NCBI GenBank assembly: GCA_018262795.1
Contig: JADFDM010000004.1
Location: forward strand, 123,155 to 187,154
DNA from: Sphingobacteriales bacterium
GTDB lineage: Bacteria; Bacteroidota; Bacteroidia; Chitinophagales; LD1
Length of the DNA: 64,000 nucleotides
Direction of reading: 5' to 3'
Within the stretch, counting starts at the first letter, position 1. Every line of letters begins with the position of its first letter. This document shows, piece after piece, positions 10,418-18,063 of the stretch. The position numbers were made by a program, and so were the translations under genes. The notes beneath the pieces are model-generated. The model worked only from the letters and a program-made list of their open reading frames with translations. It was not told where the DNA came from and searched no databases.

Positions 10418-10803
10418 TTTTTCTTTTTAGTGATTGTGAAATATGCGAGTAGGGTAAACAGTAGCGTTACTGAAGTTCTAAAAATCATAGCGCCAACAGT
10501 TTTAACTTCATAAATACCTCCAGACCGGATGTAATAGAGCAAGCCCCCAAAGGCTACTACTAATAGGAGGGTAGATGCTCCTAAAAGTGGGGTTGTCCAT
10601 TTTTTATTTTTGATGAACCCATACGCTGCGACCAAGTATAGAATGCTACAGATGAGGTTTGCCCAAACAATAAACGGCACATAATTCCCTTCCTTTGCCC
10701 GAATACCAAACAGGTCGAATACGATGGAAGTACTCAAGAATAAGGTAACTGCGCCAAATAAGACCAAAATGAATACTGCCAAGTAAAAGAAGTATTTTTT
10801 CAT
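10414..10803 (-). CDS. Four-helix membrane protein, unknown function
   Basis: 129 aa with four predicted transmembrane helices (about 5-27, 43-63, 73-93, 105-122) and a basic tail TITKKKK. No catalytic motif recognised. It starts in an ATGA overlap with the TetR gene and ends in an ATGA overlap with the DUF3365 gene, so its production is tied to both. It may be a small partner of the heme lipoprotein or pump, but this cannot be shown. Confidence 0.75.
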   Translation of the reverse strand: MKKYFFYLAVFILVLFGAVTLFLSTSIVFDLFGIRAKEGNYVPFIVWANLICSILYLVAAYGFIKNKKWTTPLLGASTLLLVVAFGGLLYYIRSGGIYEVKTVGAMIFRTSVTLLFTLLAYFTITKKKK

Positions 10804-11393
10804 TTTTCAATCATTTTCAAAAGTCCGTTTAATACAATCTTTCCATCGCTCGCCAGATTTGATTTGTTGCTGGAAAGTTTCCATTTCAAGACGACCATTC
10901 TCATACTTCCCATGATAATAGTAGTGATAGAATCTGCCCCTAAGACTTTACTGTACAAGCCTTCTTTTTGACCTCTTACTATAAGTTCATTGATATTGGT
11001 TTGCATTAATGCCATTACTGCGGCAACCTTATCGCTTAAATCTTTATTGAACTGAAATATACCTTCCGAAAAAATGACACTGACGATAGAAGGTTTGTTT
11101 ACAAAGGTGTTTAGTTGCGAGGTAAATATTTGTTTTAAAAGTTTGGAGGGGTGCTCTTCCTCATTCGTTATTATTTGACCAATCCGCTCATTCATTTCTA
11201 AAATGAAATAGGTCAAAAGCCCAAGCATAATTTCATTTTTACTTTTAAAGTGGCGGTACAATGCCGCCTCTGATAAATTCAAATCAGCCGACAAATTTTT
11301 AATTGTCAACTCCTGTATTCCGAACTTGTCAATGCGAATAGTTGCCGCTTCCATTATTTCTATTTGCCTTTCGGTAAACGCCTTATTTTTCAT
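10800..11393 (-). CDS. TetR/AcrR-family transcription regulator
   Basis: 197 aa. The N-terminal helix-turn-helix is clear (about 25-50, LTIKNLSADLNLSEAALYRHFKSKNEI), followed by an all-helical ligand-binding half, as usual for the family. It is the second gene of the efflux operon and overlaps the preceding gene by 11 bp. A 16-bp palindrome covers the predicted transcription start of this operon (separate entry), so it probably represses its own operon until an inducer binds; this is inference from layout. Confidence 0.92.
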   Translation of the reverse strand: MKNKAFTERQIEIMEAATIRIDKFGIQELTIKNLSADLNLSEAALYRHFKSKNEIMLGLLTYFILEMNERIGQIITNEEEHPSKLLKQIFTSQLNTFVNKPSIVSVIFSEGIFQFNKDLSDKVAAVMALMQTNINELIVRGQKEGLYSKVLGADSITTIIMGSMRMVVLKWKLSSNKSNLASDGKIVLNGLLKMIEK

Positions 11394-11796
11394 GTGTCAA
11401 TTTTAAGCTAATAAACGAAACTCCGAACCACACTACTGCAGCCGTCATGGCAACGGCTCCTATTAATACAAGTGCCGGAGGTACCCCTAAATATACTTCG
11501 GTTAAAATTCCTATGGGCATTAGCAAGCCTATTAAGGACAACCATGAGATAGCTTTCACATTTTTAAGTTGACCTCTGAAATGGAGTAAAAGATAGCCGA
11601 TCAAAATATTTAAAAAGGCAAATAAATTACCGTGAACGTGTGCTAATCTCACTTCAAAATGTTTGCCCAATGAATATGAGTTTACCCATTCTTCTTTTCC
11701 GGGAGCAAAGTCCCGAAGGTAAATTAAGAGAAAGCCATAAGCCATAAAAAAGCCCATTGTGAGGAACCCTATTGCTATGTTGTATTTACCGTTCAT
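11383..11796 (-). CDS. Four-helix membrane protein with conserved His, unknown function
   Basis: 137 aa with four predicted membrane helices; helix 2 contains RLAHVHGNLFAFLNI, with histidines placed as in small heme- or metal-binding membrane proteins. No family is firmly recognised. It is the first gene of the efflux operon. The ATG at 11796 lies about 30 bp after the predicted transcription start, giving a short leader. Confidence 0.75.
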   Translation of the reverse strand: MNGKYNIAIGFLTMGFFMAYGFLLIYLRDFAPGKEEWVNSYSLGKHFEVRLAHVHGNLFAFLNILIGYLLLHFRGQLKNVKAISWLSLIGLLMPIGILTEVYLGVPPALVLIGAVAMTAAVVWFGVSFISLKLTHEK

Positions 11797-11817
11797 TTTT
11801 TCTGTATTTACATGTAA

Positions 11818-11833
11818 GTAAGTATTCGCTTAC
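11818..11833. promoter_or_regulatory. Candidate TetR operator over the transcription start
   Basis: GTAAGTATTCGCTTAC: 5-bp arms GTAAG/CTTAC around 6 bases. It lies directly downstream of the -7 box, where a bound repressor would block initiation, and the TetR gene is in the controlled operon. A further GTAAG four bases to the left may extend the site. Confidence 0.55.
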
Positions 11834-11864
11834 AAAGATAATAGAAAATTTTACTTGCGCACAA
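11833..11864 (-). promoter_or_regulatory. Bacteroidota-type promoter of the efflux operon
   Basis: On the minus strand TTGTGC (-33 region, 11859-11864) is followed after 18 bases by TATCTTTG (-7 region, 11833-11840), matching the TTG / TAnnTTTG consensus for the Bacteroidota primary sigma factor. It points at the gene starting at 11796. Confidence 0.75.
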
Positions 11865-12100
11865 GTCTTTCACAAAAGAAATTTTACTTGCATTGAAAAA
11901 AACTCTTTTGAAGTAGAGAGTGAGTTTTGCTGGTGCCACCGAATCGAACACCACCGAGCTTCTAACCGTTAATGCAGAAATACCAATCCCGAAGAGTTCG
12001 GCTAAGAAAATAATAGGCCATTCGTCTGGCGTAGTATGATAGCCATCAACTTGCATTTTCTTAGCTGAATAGGTTTACTTTATTCAATCAAATTTTGTTT

Positions 12101-12715
12101 ATGAAATTGAAATACGCCATTAACTTACATAAAGGAAGCACTGCCTTTTTTGTATTGGGTCTAATGTTCTATTACAATAACTTTAGCACAGGAGCTTGGG
12201 TGTATCTGGCGCTTCATGGGAGCTACGGCTTTTTATGGCTACTCAAGGATCGGGTATTCCCCGATAAACAGTGGGAGGAAAAGGTATCGGTGGGCTATGC
12301 CTTATTTGCTTTTGTGGCTCTCGGGCTTTACTGGATAGCGCCTTGGCTGCTGATACACGATTATCGCGAACCACAGGGAGCAATCCTCGCTGCTGCCATT
12401 TCATTGAATATGTTTGGGGGAGTATTACACTTTGGAAGCGATGCTCAAAAATACTTTACGTTACAATATCGAAAAGGACTTATTACAGAAGGTTTCTTTG
12501 CCCGCTGCCGCAATACTAATTACTTAGGGGAGTTAATGATCTACTGTGGTTTTGCTCTGCTCACGCTCAGTTGGATGGGTTTCATTGGGATTGCTGTATT
12601 TTTCGCGGGAGCCTTTGTGCCTAACATGCTGAAGAAGGATAAAAGCATTTCTCGATATCCGGAGTTTGCTGCATATAAGGAGCGCTCAGGACTATTTTTT
12701 CCTAAGATGTGGTAA
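12101..12715 (+). CDS. ICMT / DUF1295-like membrane methyltransferase
   Basis: 204 aa from the ATG at 12101 (the TTG two codons earlier in the ORF track is not needed). About six membrane helices. The C-terminal part has the pattern of the isoprenylcysteine-carboxyl-methyltransferase / steroid 5-alpha-reductase C-terminal superfamily: GLITEGFFARCRNTNYLGE, then a final helix and KKDKSISRYPEFAAYKERSG. Family members methylate or reduce lipid-like substrates with SAM or NADPH bound at this C-terminal motif; the substrate here is unknown. It stands alone and is transcribed away from the efflux operon. Confidence 0.75.
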   Translation: MKLKYAINLHKGSTAFFVLGLMFYYNNFSTGAWVYLALHGSYGFLWLLKDRVFPDKQWEEKVSVGYALFAFVALGLYWIAPWLLIHDYREPQGAILAAAISLNMFGGVLHFGSDAQKYFTLQYRKGLITEGFFARCRNTNYLGELMIYCGFALLTLSWMGFIGIAVFFAGAFVPNMLKKDKSISRYPEFAAYKERSGLFFPKMW

Positions 12716-12808
12716 GGTATAAGGTGGCGTTAACGGAGATGCAAATATTCTCCTTAATGAATAGAACTGAATGAAATGCTTCCATACCCTGCTACATCAA
12801 CCATAGAA

Positions 12809-13780
12809 TTACCAGCCCAGCAGGTAAGCAAAGATGAGAGGTGCCACAATAGTAGCATCGCTTTCAACAATAAACTTAGGAGTATCTATCCCTAATTTTC
12901 CCCAAGTGATTTTTTCGTTGGGCACGGCACCTGAATACGAACCATAAGAAGTGGTAGAATCACTTATCTGACAGAAATAACTCCAAAAAGGCACATCGTG
13001 CCAGCCTAAATCCTGATACATCATTGGCACCACACATATTGGGAAGTCACCGGCTATGCCACCGCCAATCTGAAAAAAGCCGACCCCTTTACCCCCACTG
13101 TTGGCGCGATACCAATCGCTGAGCCACACCATATACTCAATACCCCCCTTAACTGTAGTAGGCTTCAATTCATTTTTAATACAGTAAGAGGCAAAGATGT
13201 TGCCCATCGTGCTGTCCTCCCATCCGGGGCAGATAATTGGAAGATTTTTTTCGGCAGCGGCCAGCATCCAACTGTGCTTGGGGTCTATTTCGTAATACTG
13301 TTCTAACACACCACTTCGCAACATTTTGTACATGTATTCATGCGGTAGATAGCGTTCGCCTTTGTCATCTGCTTCTTTCCATAGTTCAAAAATGTGTTTC
13401 TGCAATCTGCGAAACGCTTCTTCTTCAGGAATACAAGTATCGGTGACGCGATTAAAGCCGTGCTCTAGCAAATCCCATTCTTCTTTGGGGGAAAGATCGC
13501 GGTAATTAGGCACTCGTTTATAATGGCTGTGTGCCACTAAGTTCATCAAGTCTTCTTCCAGATTGGCTCCGGTGCAGGAGATAATTGCCACTTTATCGTG
13601 GCGTATCATTTCTGCTAACGAAATGCCCAGTTCAGCAGTGCTCATAGCACCGGCAAGGGTAATCATCATCTTGCCACCCTCCGCCAAATGAGTTTCGTAG
13701 CCCTTGGCCGCATCTACCAAAGCGGCTGAGTTAAAGTGTCGGTAATGATGCAAGATAAAATCGCGGATAGGAGAAGCCAT
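12809..13780 (-). CDS. Deoxyhypusine-synthase-family protein
   Basis: 323 aa, similar in length to deoxyhypusine synthases. Visible family features: LAGAMSTAELG and ISCTGANLEEDL (NAD-binding part), QIGGGIAGDFPICVVP, and near the end NEKITWGKLG, which corresponds to the active-site lysine loop (SWGKI) of eukaryotic and archaeal enzymes. Bacteria lack eIF5A, so bacterial members are thought to use another acceptor, for example making homospermidine from polyamines (family-level knowledge; substrate not shown here). Single gene, no polyamine genes nearby. Confidence 0.85.
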   Translation of the reverse strand: MASPIRDFILHHYRHFNSAALVDAAKGYETHLAEGGKMMITLAGAMSTAELGISLAEMIRHDKVAIISCTGANLEEDLMNLVAHSHYKRVPNYRDLSPKEEWDLLEHGFNRVTDTCIPEEEAFRRLQKHIFELWKEADDKGERYLPHEYMYKMLRSGVLEQYYEIDPKHSWMLAAAEKNLPIICPGWEDSTMGNIFASYCIKNELKPTTVKGGIEYMVWLSDWYRANSGGKGVGFFQIGGGIAGDFPICVVPMMYQDLGWHDVPFWSYFCQISDSTTSYGSYSGAVPNEKITWGKLGIDTPKFIVESDATIVAPLIFAYLLGW

Positions 13781-13846
13781 AATTTTAGTTTTTGAATGGA
13801 TGGCGAAGGAAAGAATTTTTCTGAAATGGAAGAAAGGTGCGAAGAC

Positions 13847-16552
13847 CTATTCCTCTTTCAACATTCTGAAAACGGAAACTCCTTTCTCTGTTTCTACACG
13901 CAGCAGGTATATGCCGGCAGGAAGTGAAGGCATTTGTCTAGTAATCTGATTCGCTTCCGGATTTATCTGGTGAATGGTGCGCCCTGCAATATCGGTCAGT
14001 GTTATTTGCTGCATTCTGTCTAAAGAACTTTGTACAGTCAGCGATGAAGTAAACGGATTGGGGTAGATGTGTATTCCGTCAACCGATAGGTGGCTCAATC
14101 CTGTAGTTGTAATAGCGATGGTGTCGAGAGATGATTGAGAACAGCCCGCACTATCTCGCAGTTGCAATTGCACTACATAGCTTCCATCGCTCGGGTAAGT
14201 GTGTGACGGACTGATGGATGTGGACGTGTCCCCATCACCAAAATTCCATTGATACTGAGCGGCTCCCTGCGCGGGATGGAAACTATATGTTAAGCTACTG
14301 TCGGTAGTCCATGTAAATGCAGCATCCGGTAGCGGCAGGTTATATACTATGGCACTGTCAGCCGCTTGGCATCCGTTGCTATCCGTTACCGTGAGGCTAT
14401 AAAGTCCCGTTTGCGAAACTTGTATTGTCTCCAATGTGTCACCTGTATTCCATTTATAAGTAACAAAACTGTCGCCCAATAACTGAATACTGTTGCCATC
14501 ACAGAAAGCGGTATCGTTACCCAGCGAAAATATCGGTAAAGGATAAAACTGAATGGTTATACTGTCGGCTCCCACACAGCCGAATTCATCGCTAACGGTT
14601 ACGTGGTAATTTCCGGTATGATTGACCTGAATGGCATTTTGTAGGTGGCCGGTACTCCATTGGTAATTGTCGAAAGCCCCCGGATACAGCACCACGGTAT
14701 TGCCTGAACAGAGAGCCGTATCAGCACCTATGTTTACGGATAGATTTAATATTGGGATGGCGTTGAACTGTGCATCTAACCAGGTTAACCTATCGCTGAT
14801 CCATCCCTTTAGTCGCTGTATTTCTTCTGCATACGTTTGTGGGAGAGGAGTGGGTTCCGGCCAAGTGCCTACGCCTAAAATGGGCCATTGCACAAAGTTG
14901 CGTTGTTGTGCTTCATCAATGGAAGCAACCGTGGAATCAATAAAAGCATATAGAGAATCTTTATGGAGGGAAGTCTGTCGCAAAGAGAACCAACGGCAAC
15001 GCACATGTTCGCGGAAGAGAGTATCCGTCATCATCCTTTCCCAATAGGCGGGAACGGCATCGCCCGCACAAACATAATCGTGATTGTAAGCCCACCCGGT
15101 GTCAAATTGTGCTTCGCAGTAATTGGCATTCATCCAAGCAATATCGTAATCCCATGCGGGGCCTGCCTTCAATTTCCCTCCTTTGCTTTGTTTATCCTTA
15201 TGGAAAAAAGTGCTGAGGCGATAGCCATCTACATTCTTGCTCAACTCATTCAGGAACATGTAATCCATGAAGGTTCGCTCGCCTGCAAATCTGCGGAAGC
15301 CGATAGTGAGGTTTTGGTAATCGGGGCCGAACAGCGCTGTTTCAAAACTATCCATGTACTGCTGTATGTAGTTCTTCTGTGCCGGTTGTATCTCTGTTTC
15401 ATTCGGATATTCATATTGCACGAATATATGATCGCTGCCTGTGGTGTTGGAAGGAGGATAGTTAGAGTAGAATCCATCGCCACCACTTCCGGTAAACTTG
15501 TCAATCTTCACAATATAGCCACCTGTTAGTTGATCCCCGGTAGTATCCCAAGCATTCAGTTTTGCGATGTCAACCCGATTGGGGTCGCGTTTTATTTTTT
15601 CCATCAGTGCATATACTCCCAGGTATTGATCGTTCAAGAATACTTCGCAGAACCTTGTTTTTGGCGCATAGTGGCCCATGTTGTTGAACAACTGATACGC
15701 GAGCACATTTCTCATTAGCGTTTTGTCGTAATAGTTGGCATTGAGTATCCAGTCGCTTTGCGCTGGAAGCCCCAGAAAGCCGGTGTCTATTTCATTATTA
15801 GCGCTGTCCCAAGTTTCAAAACCATAGGATTTTTTAGGAGCCGAGCCGGAAGAAGAACCTCTTCTTTCAATTCCTATGTTTCCCGAATAAGCGTACACGG
15901 AGTCGCTGAAATAATTTCTTACAGAAGGGCCGTTGTAAATCAGTTGAAAGTCGGAGGCGATTTTTGGCTCATCAGGAATGGATTGGCCGTGTGTATTTAT
16001 TTTTATGATCGGCAGATTGCTGGAAAAGGGAGGGGGAGAAACCGCAGGTGCGTTGCCGAAGCGAATACTCCATGAACTAAGGCTGCCCTGATAGGGGTAA
16101 TGATGATCGCGCACTTTCAAATACCAAGTGCCATTGCCGTTTTGCCCGTTGTTGAACCCTCCCAAATCGCCTTGTGGGTGAAAACTGCCATTGAAGGGGG
16201 CCGAGCCGGTGGCAATAGGAGTGGTGTAAGTATTTTTGAACCCCGTGTTGGTGAAATTATTTCCCGTGCCGCCTACTCCATTAAAAATCAGTACATCGGT
16301 TCCGTCAGGCGACACGAGGTGCACTTCTAAGTCGGCATCGTTGTTATGCGAAATGCTCAAGGTCAGTTTTTCAAAACCCCAAGCGGTATTCAAATTGGTT
16401 TGGTTTAGTCCGGTCACGGTGCATGAAAAGGAAGTCCAACTATTGTTATCGGGAATAGTGCCCGTGTTGCCGTTAAAAGTTTGGGTGGCTTGTCCCGAAA
16501 TAAATAGCGAGAACAACATACATCCAATAAGAAACGCAAAACTCTTTGGCAT
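13847..16552 (-). CDS. Secreted CotH-kinase-domain protein with P-domain, PKD and T9SS sorting signal
   Basis: 901 aa from ATG 16552; the TTG start at 16597 in the ORF track lies upstream of the predicted promoter. Signal peptide (SFAFLIGCMLFSLFISGQA). Then a proprotein-convertase P-like domain (about 25-165; LEVHLVSPDGT, W at SWSIRFG), a CotH kinase-like domain (about 185-600; KSYGFETWD, GVYALMEKI, and KAGPAWDYDIAW typical of the catalytic part), two Ig-like repeats each starting with GxDTAxCxGN, a PKD domain (WNFGDGDTS) and a C-terminal T9SS type A sorting domain (IHIYPNPFTS ... GIYLLRVET). CotH domains phosphorylate secreted proteins with atypical kinase chemistry. Predicted to be exported by type IX secretion to the cell surface. 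Confidence 0.9.
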   Translation of the reverse strand: MPKSFAFLIGCMLFSLFISGQATQTFNGNTGTIPDNNSWTSFSCTVTGLNQTNLNTAWGFEKLTLSISHNNDADLEVHLVSPDGTDVLIFNGVGGTGNNFTNTGFKNTYTTPIATGSAPFNGSFHPQGDLGGFNNGQNGNGTWYLKVRDHHYPYQGSLSSWSIRFGNAPAVSPPPFSSNLPIIKINTHGQSIPDEPKIASDFQLIYNGPSVRNYFSDSVYAYSGNIGIERRGSSSGSAPKKSYGFETWDSANNEIDTGFLGLPAQSDWILNANYYDKTLMRNVLAYQLFNNMGHYAPKTRFCEVFLNDQYLGVYALMEKIKRDPNRVDIAKLNAWDTTGDQLTGGYIVKIDKFTGSGGDGFYSNYPPSNTTGSDHIFVQYEYPNETEIQPAQKNYIQQYMDSFETALFGPDYQNLTIGFRRFAGERTFMDYMFLNELSKNVDGYRLSTFFHKDKQSKGGKLKAGPAWDYDIAWMNANYCEAQFDTGWAYNHDYVCAGDAVPAYWERMMTDTLFREHVRCRWFSLRQTSLHKDSLYAFIDSTVASIDEAQQRNFVQWPILGVGTWPEPTPLPQTYAEEIQRLKGWISDRLTWLDAQFNAIPILNLSVNIGADTALCSGNTVVLYPGAFDNYQWSTGHLQNAIQVNHTGNYHVTVSDEFGCVGADSITIQFYPLPIFSLGNDTAFCDGNSIQLLGDSFVTYKWNTGDTLETIQVSQTGLYSLTVTDSNGCQAADSAIVYNLPLPDAAFTWTTDSSLTYSFHPAQGAAQYQWNFGDGDTSTSISPSHTYPSDGSYVVQLQLRDSAGCSQSSLDTIAITTTGLSHLSVDGIHIYPNPFTSSLTVQSSLDRMQQITLTDIAGRTIHQINPEANQITRQMPSLPAGIYLLRVETEKGVSVFRMLKEE

Positions 16553-16562
16553 AAGCAGAAAC

Positions 16563-16592
16563 GAAATATAGTCTTTTTGCCACTTCCGCAAA
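16563..16592 (-). promoter_or_regulatory. Promoter of the CotH gene
   Basis: Minus strand TTTG (16589-16592), 18 bases, then TATATTTC (16563-16570), one mismatch from TAnnTTTG. The ATG at 16552 follows 10 bases later. It decides the start choice for this gene. Confidence 0.5.
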
Positions 16593-16666
16593 TACAAGTT
16601 TGGGGCGATAAATGAAGGGCTGAGAAAAATAGAAGAATAGGATATCTACTGTTACTGCCTACTCCA

Positions 16667-16694
16667 ATAAAAAAGCCCGTCCTTTCGGACAGGC
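16667..16694 (-). terminator. Rho-independent terminator of tRNA-Pro
   Basis: Minus strand GCCTGTCC-GAAA-GGACGGGC: an 8-bp stem with one G-T pair, closed by a GAAA tetraloop and followed by TTTTTTATT. It lies about 10 bases after the tRNA 3' end. Confidence 0.9.
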
Positions 16695-16704
16695 TATTCT
16701 TCTG

Positions 16705-16778
16705 TCTGGGTGAGAAGATTCGAACTTCCGACCCCTTGCACCCCATGCAAGTGCGCTACCAGGCTGCGCTACACCCAG
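16705..16778 (-). tRNA. tRNA-Pro (anticodon GGG)
   Basis: Full cloverleaf on the minus strand: acceptor CTGGGTG/CACCCAG with discriminator A, D-arm TAGCGCAGCCTGGTAGCGCA, anticodon stem CTTGC/GCAAG with loop ATGGGGT (GGG at 34-36), T-arm GGAAG-TTCGAAT-CTTCT. The 3' CCA is not encoded, as usual in Bacteroidota. It is followed by its own terminator. The two ORF-track entries across it (16414-16746, 16659-16871) are shadows. Confidence 0.97.
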
Positions 16779-16952
16779 AAAAAACGAAGAGAGCATCTCC
16801 GCATCTTCTGGTGGCTGCATGTGGGGTCTGATCCACCAAAACAGGGGCGCAAAGATATTAAAAGACCTCACTTGGAAAATAGATGACCAACTGATTTTAA
16901 TTCTTATTTCATTTAGGTAAAACGGTTCTTAAATTCCTCATATTGCAACTCT

Positions 16953-18038
16953 ATGAAGGGTTTATTTTTAGGTTTCTTTTTACTACTGGGCTTTAGTGGA
17001 ACGGCTCAGTTGCAACCGTACAACAAAGCTATGATATGGCGGGGTTTTACTCACAAGTGGACGTATAATCATCGCTGCAACCGTATTGGTGATTATGTGG
17101 TGTACAACGATGGGAAGCCGCAATCTGTACATGTCAGTGCAACGGGCTTAGGGCAGGACAGTACCTATTTTAAATCCTATTATACCTACATAGAGACCCC
17201 TGACGTGGCGTTCAAAGAAGGAAAGATAAGTGTGAAGATTGAGAATAAGGAAAAGCAACTCACCGAAGGTTCAGTATTGGTGAGTATCCCGGCCGATGAA
17301 TGGATGCGAGATAAAGGGAATTACGAAAGTCTTATTAATGGCTTCGATTTGCGGAGTGATGAAGCTGCTGATAAAATACAGTTGATGCGATTATCTATCG
17401 AAGATCCCAATTATTTGCCCAACACCAAAGAGTTGCAATTTACCGTGCACTTCAACTTAGTATTGGACTGCCAGTCGGTGGAGTGCCCTTCTTCTGATAA
17501 CAAAGTCAACTATACCTTGGATGTTTATTATTTGCTGATGGGGTTGGAAGAGTATAATACCAATTCCACCGAAAAGTTTTTTACCCGAAGCTATTCGTGG
17601 GATAAAAAAGCAGATGTGAATGAACGGCCGGAAGAAAAAATGATAGATGGTATCGCTATGCCTATTTTTAATTATGCAACGGTAGGCATAAAGGCTTTTA
17701 GTGTAGTGCTTAACAAAGCGCATTGGCTGTTGCAGTTCAACAATAGTTTTACGCCTATTAAATACGATCCTCAAACCGGAGATATGAAGTTGTCGGTAGA
17801 TTTGCTTTTTAAGGAATGGCAGGAAGGGATGAAGGGGAATCTTGTGATGCCCAAACAGTCGAAATTTGCTGAGAAACGCAAAGGCTGGGTGGTGATGGAT
17901 TCAGATGCGCTGTTGCTTCAGATGAAAGAAGCCGAAATAAATTACATGAAACGTCACGGGCGAATGTTCTGGAGAGGGTACAACAAAAAACCTGAACGGG
18001 ACGATGCCGTTAACGTTGCTGAAATAGCGTTGCATTAA
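16953..18038 (+). CDS. Secreted protein of unknown function
   Basis: 361 aa with a clear signal peptide (GLFLGFFLLLGFSGTAQ). No family recognised. The mature part is mixed alpha/beta with many aromatic residues, two cysteines close together (LDCQSVECPSS) that may form a disulfide, and a basic C-terminal third (MKRHGRMFWRGYNKKPERD). It ends 25 bp before the BatA-type gene and is probably co-transcribed with it and with the glycosyltransferase gene. Likely periplasmic or outer-membrane. Confidence 0.7.
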   Translation: MKGLFLGFFLLLGFSGTAQLQPYNKAMIWRGFTHKWTYNHRCNRIGDYVVYNDGKPQSVHVSATGLGQDSTYFKSYYTYIETPDVAFKEGKISVKIENKEKQLTEGSVLVSIPADEWMRDKGNYESLINGFDLRSDEAADKIQLMRLSIEDPNYLPNTKELQFTVHFNLVLDCQSVECPSSDNKVNYTLDVYYLLMGLEEYNTNSTEKFFTRSYSWDKKADVNERPEEKMIDGIAMPIFNYATVGIKAFSVVLNKAHWLLQFNNSFTPIKYDPQTGDMKLSVDLLFKEWQEGMKGNLVMPKQSKFAEKRKGWVVMDSDALLLQMKEAEINYMKRHGRMFWRGYNKKPERDDAVNVAEIALH

Positions 18039-18063
18039 AATACGAAAAGGATATTTTAGCCTC

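Noticed and set aside
11808-12056. 82-aa minus ORF over the promoter region, and a tRNA-like GTTCGATTCGGTGGCACCA on the same strand
   Set aside because: The ORF runs through the mapped promoter and operator of the efflux operon and has no family likeness. The tRNA-like end has no pairing T-stem or acceptor partner.
16414-16871. Two minus-strand ORFs (16414-16746 and 16659-16871)
   Set aside because: They cross tRNA-Pro, its terminator and the CotH gene start; shadows.
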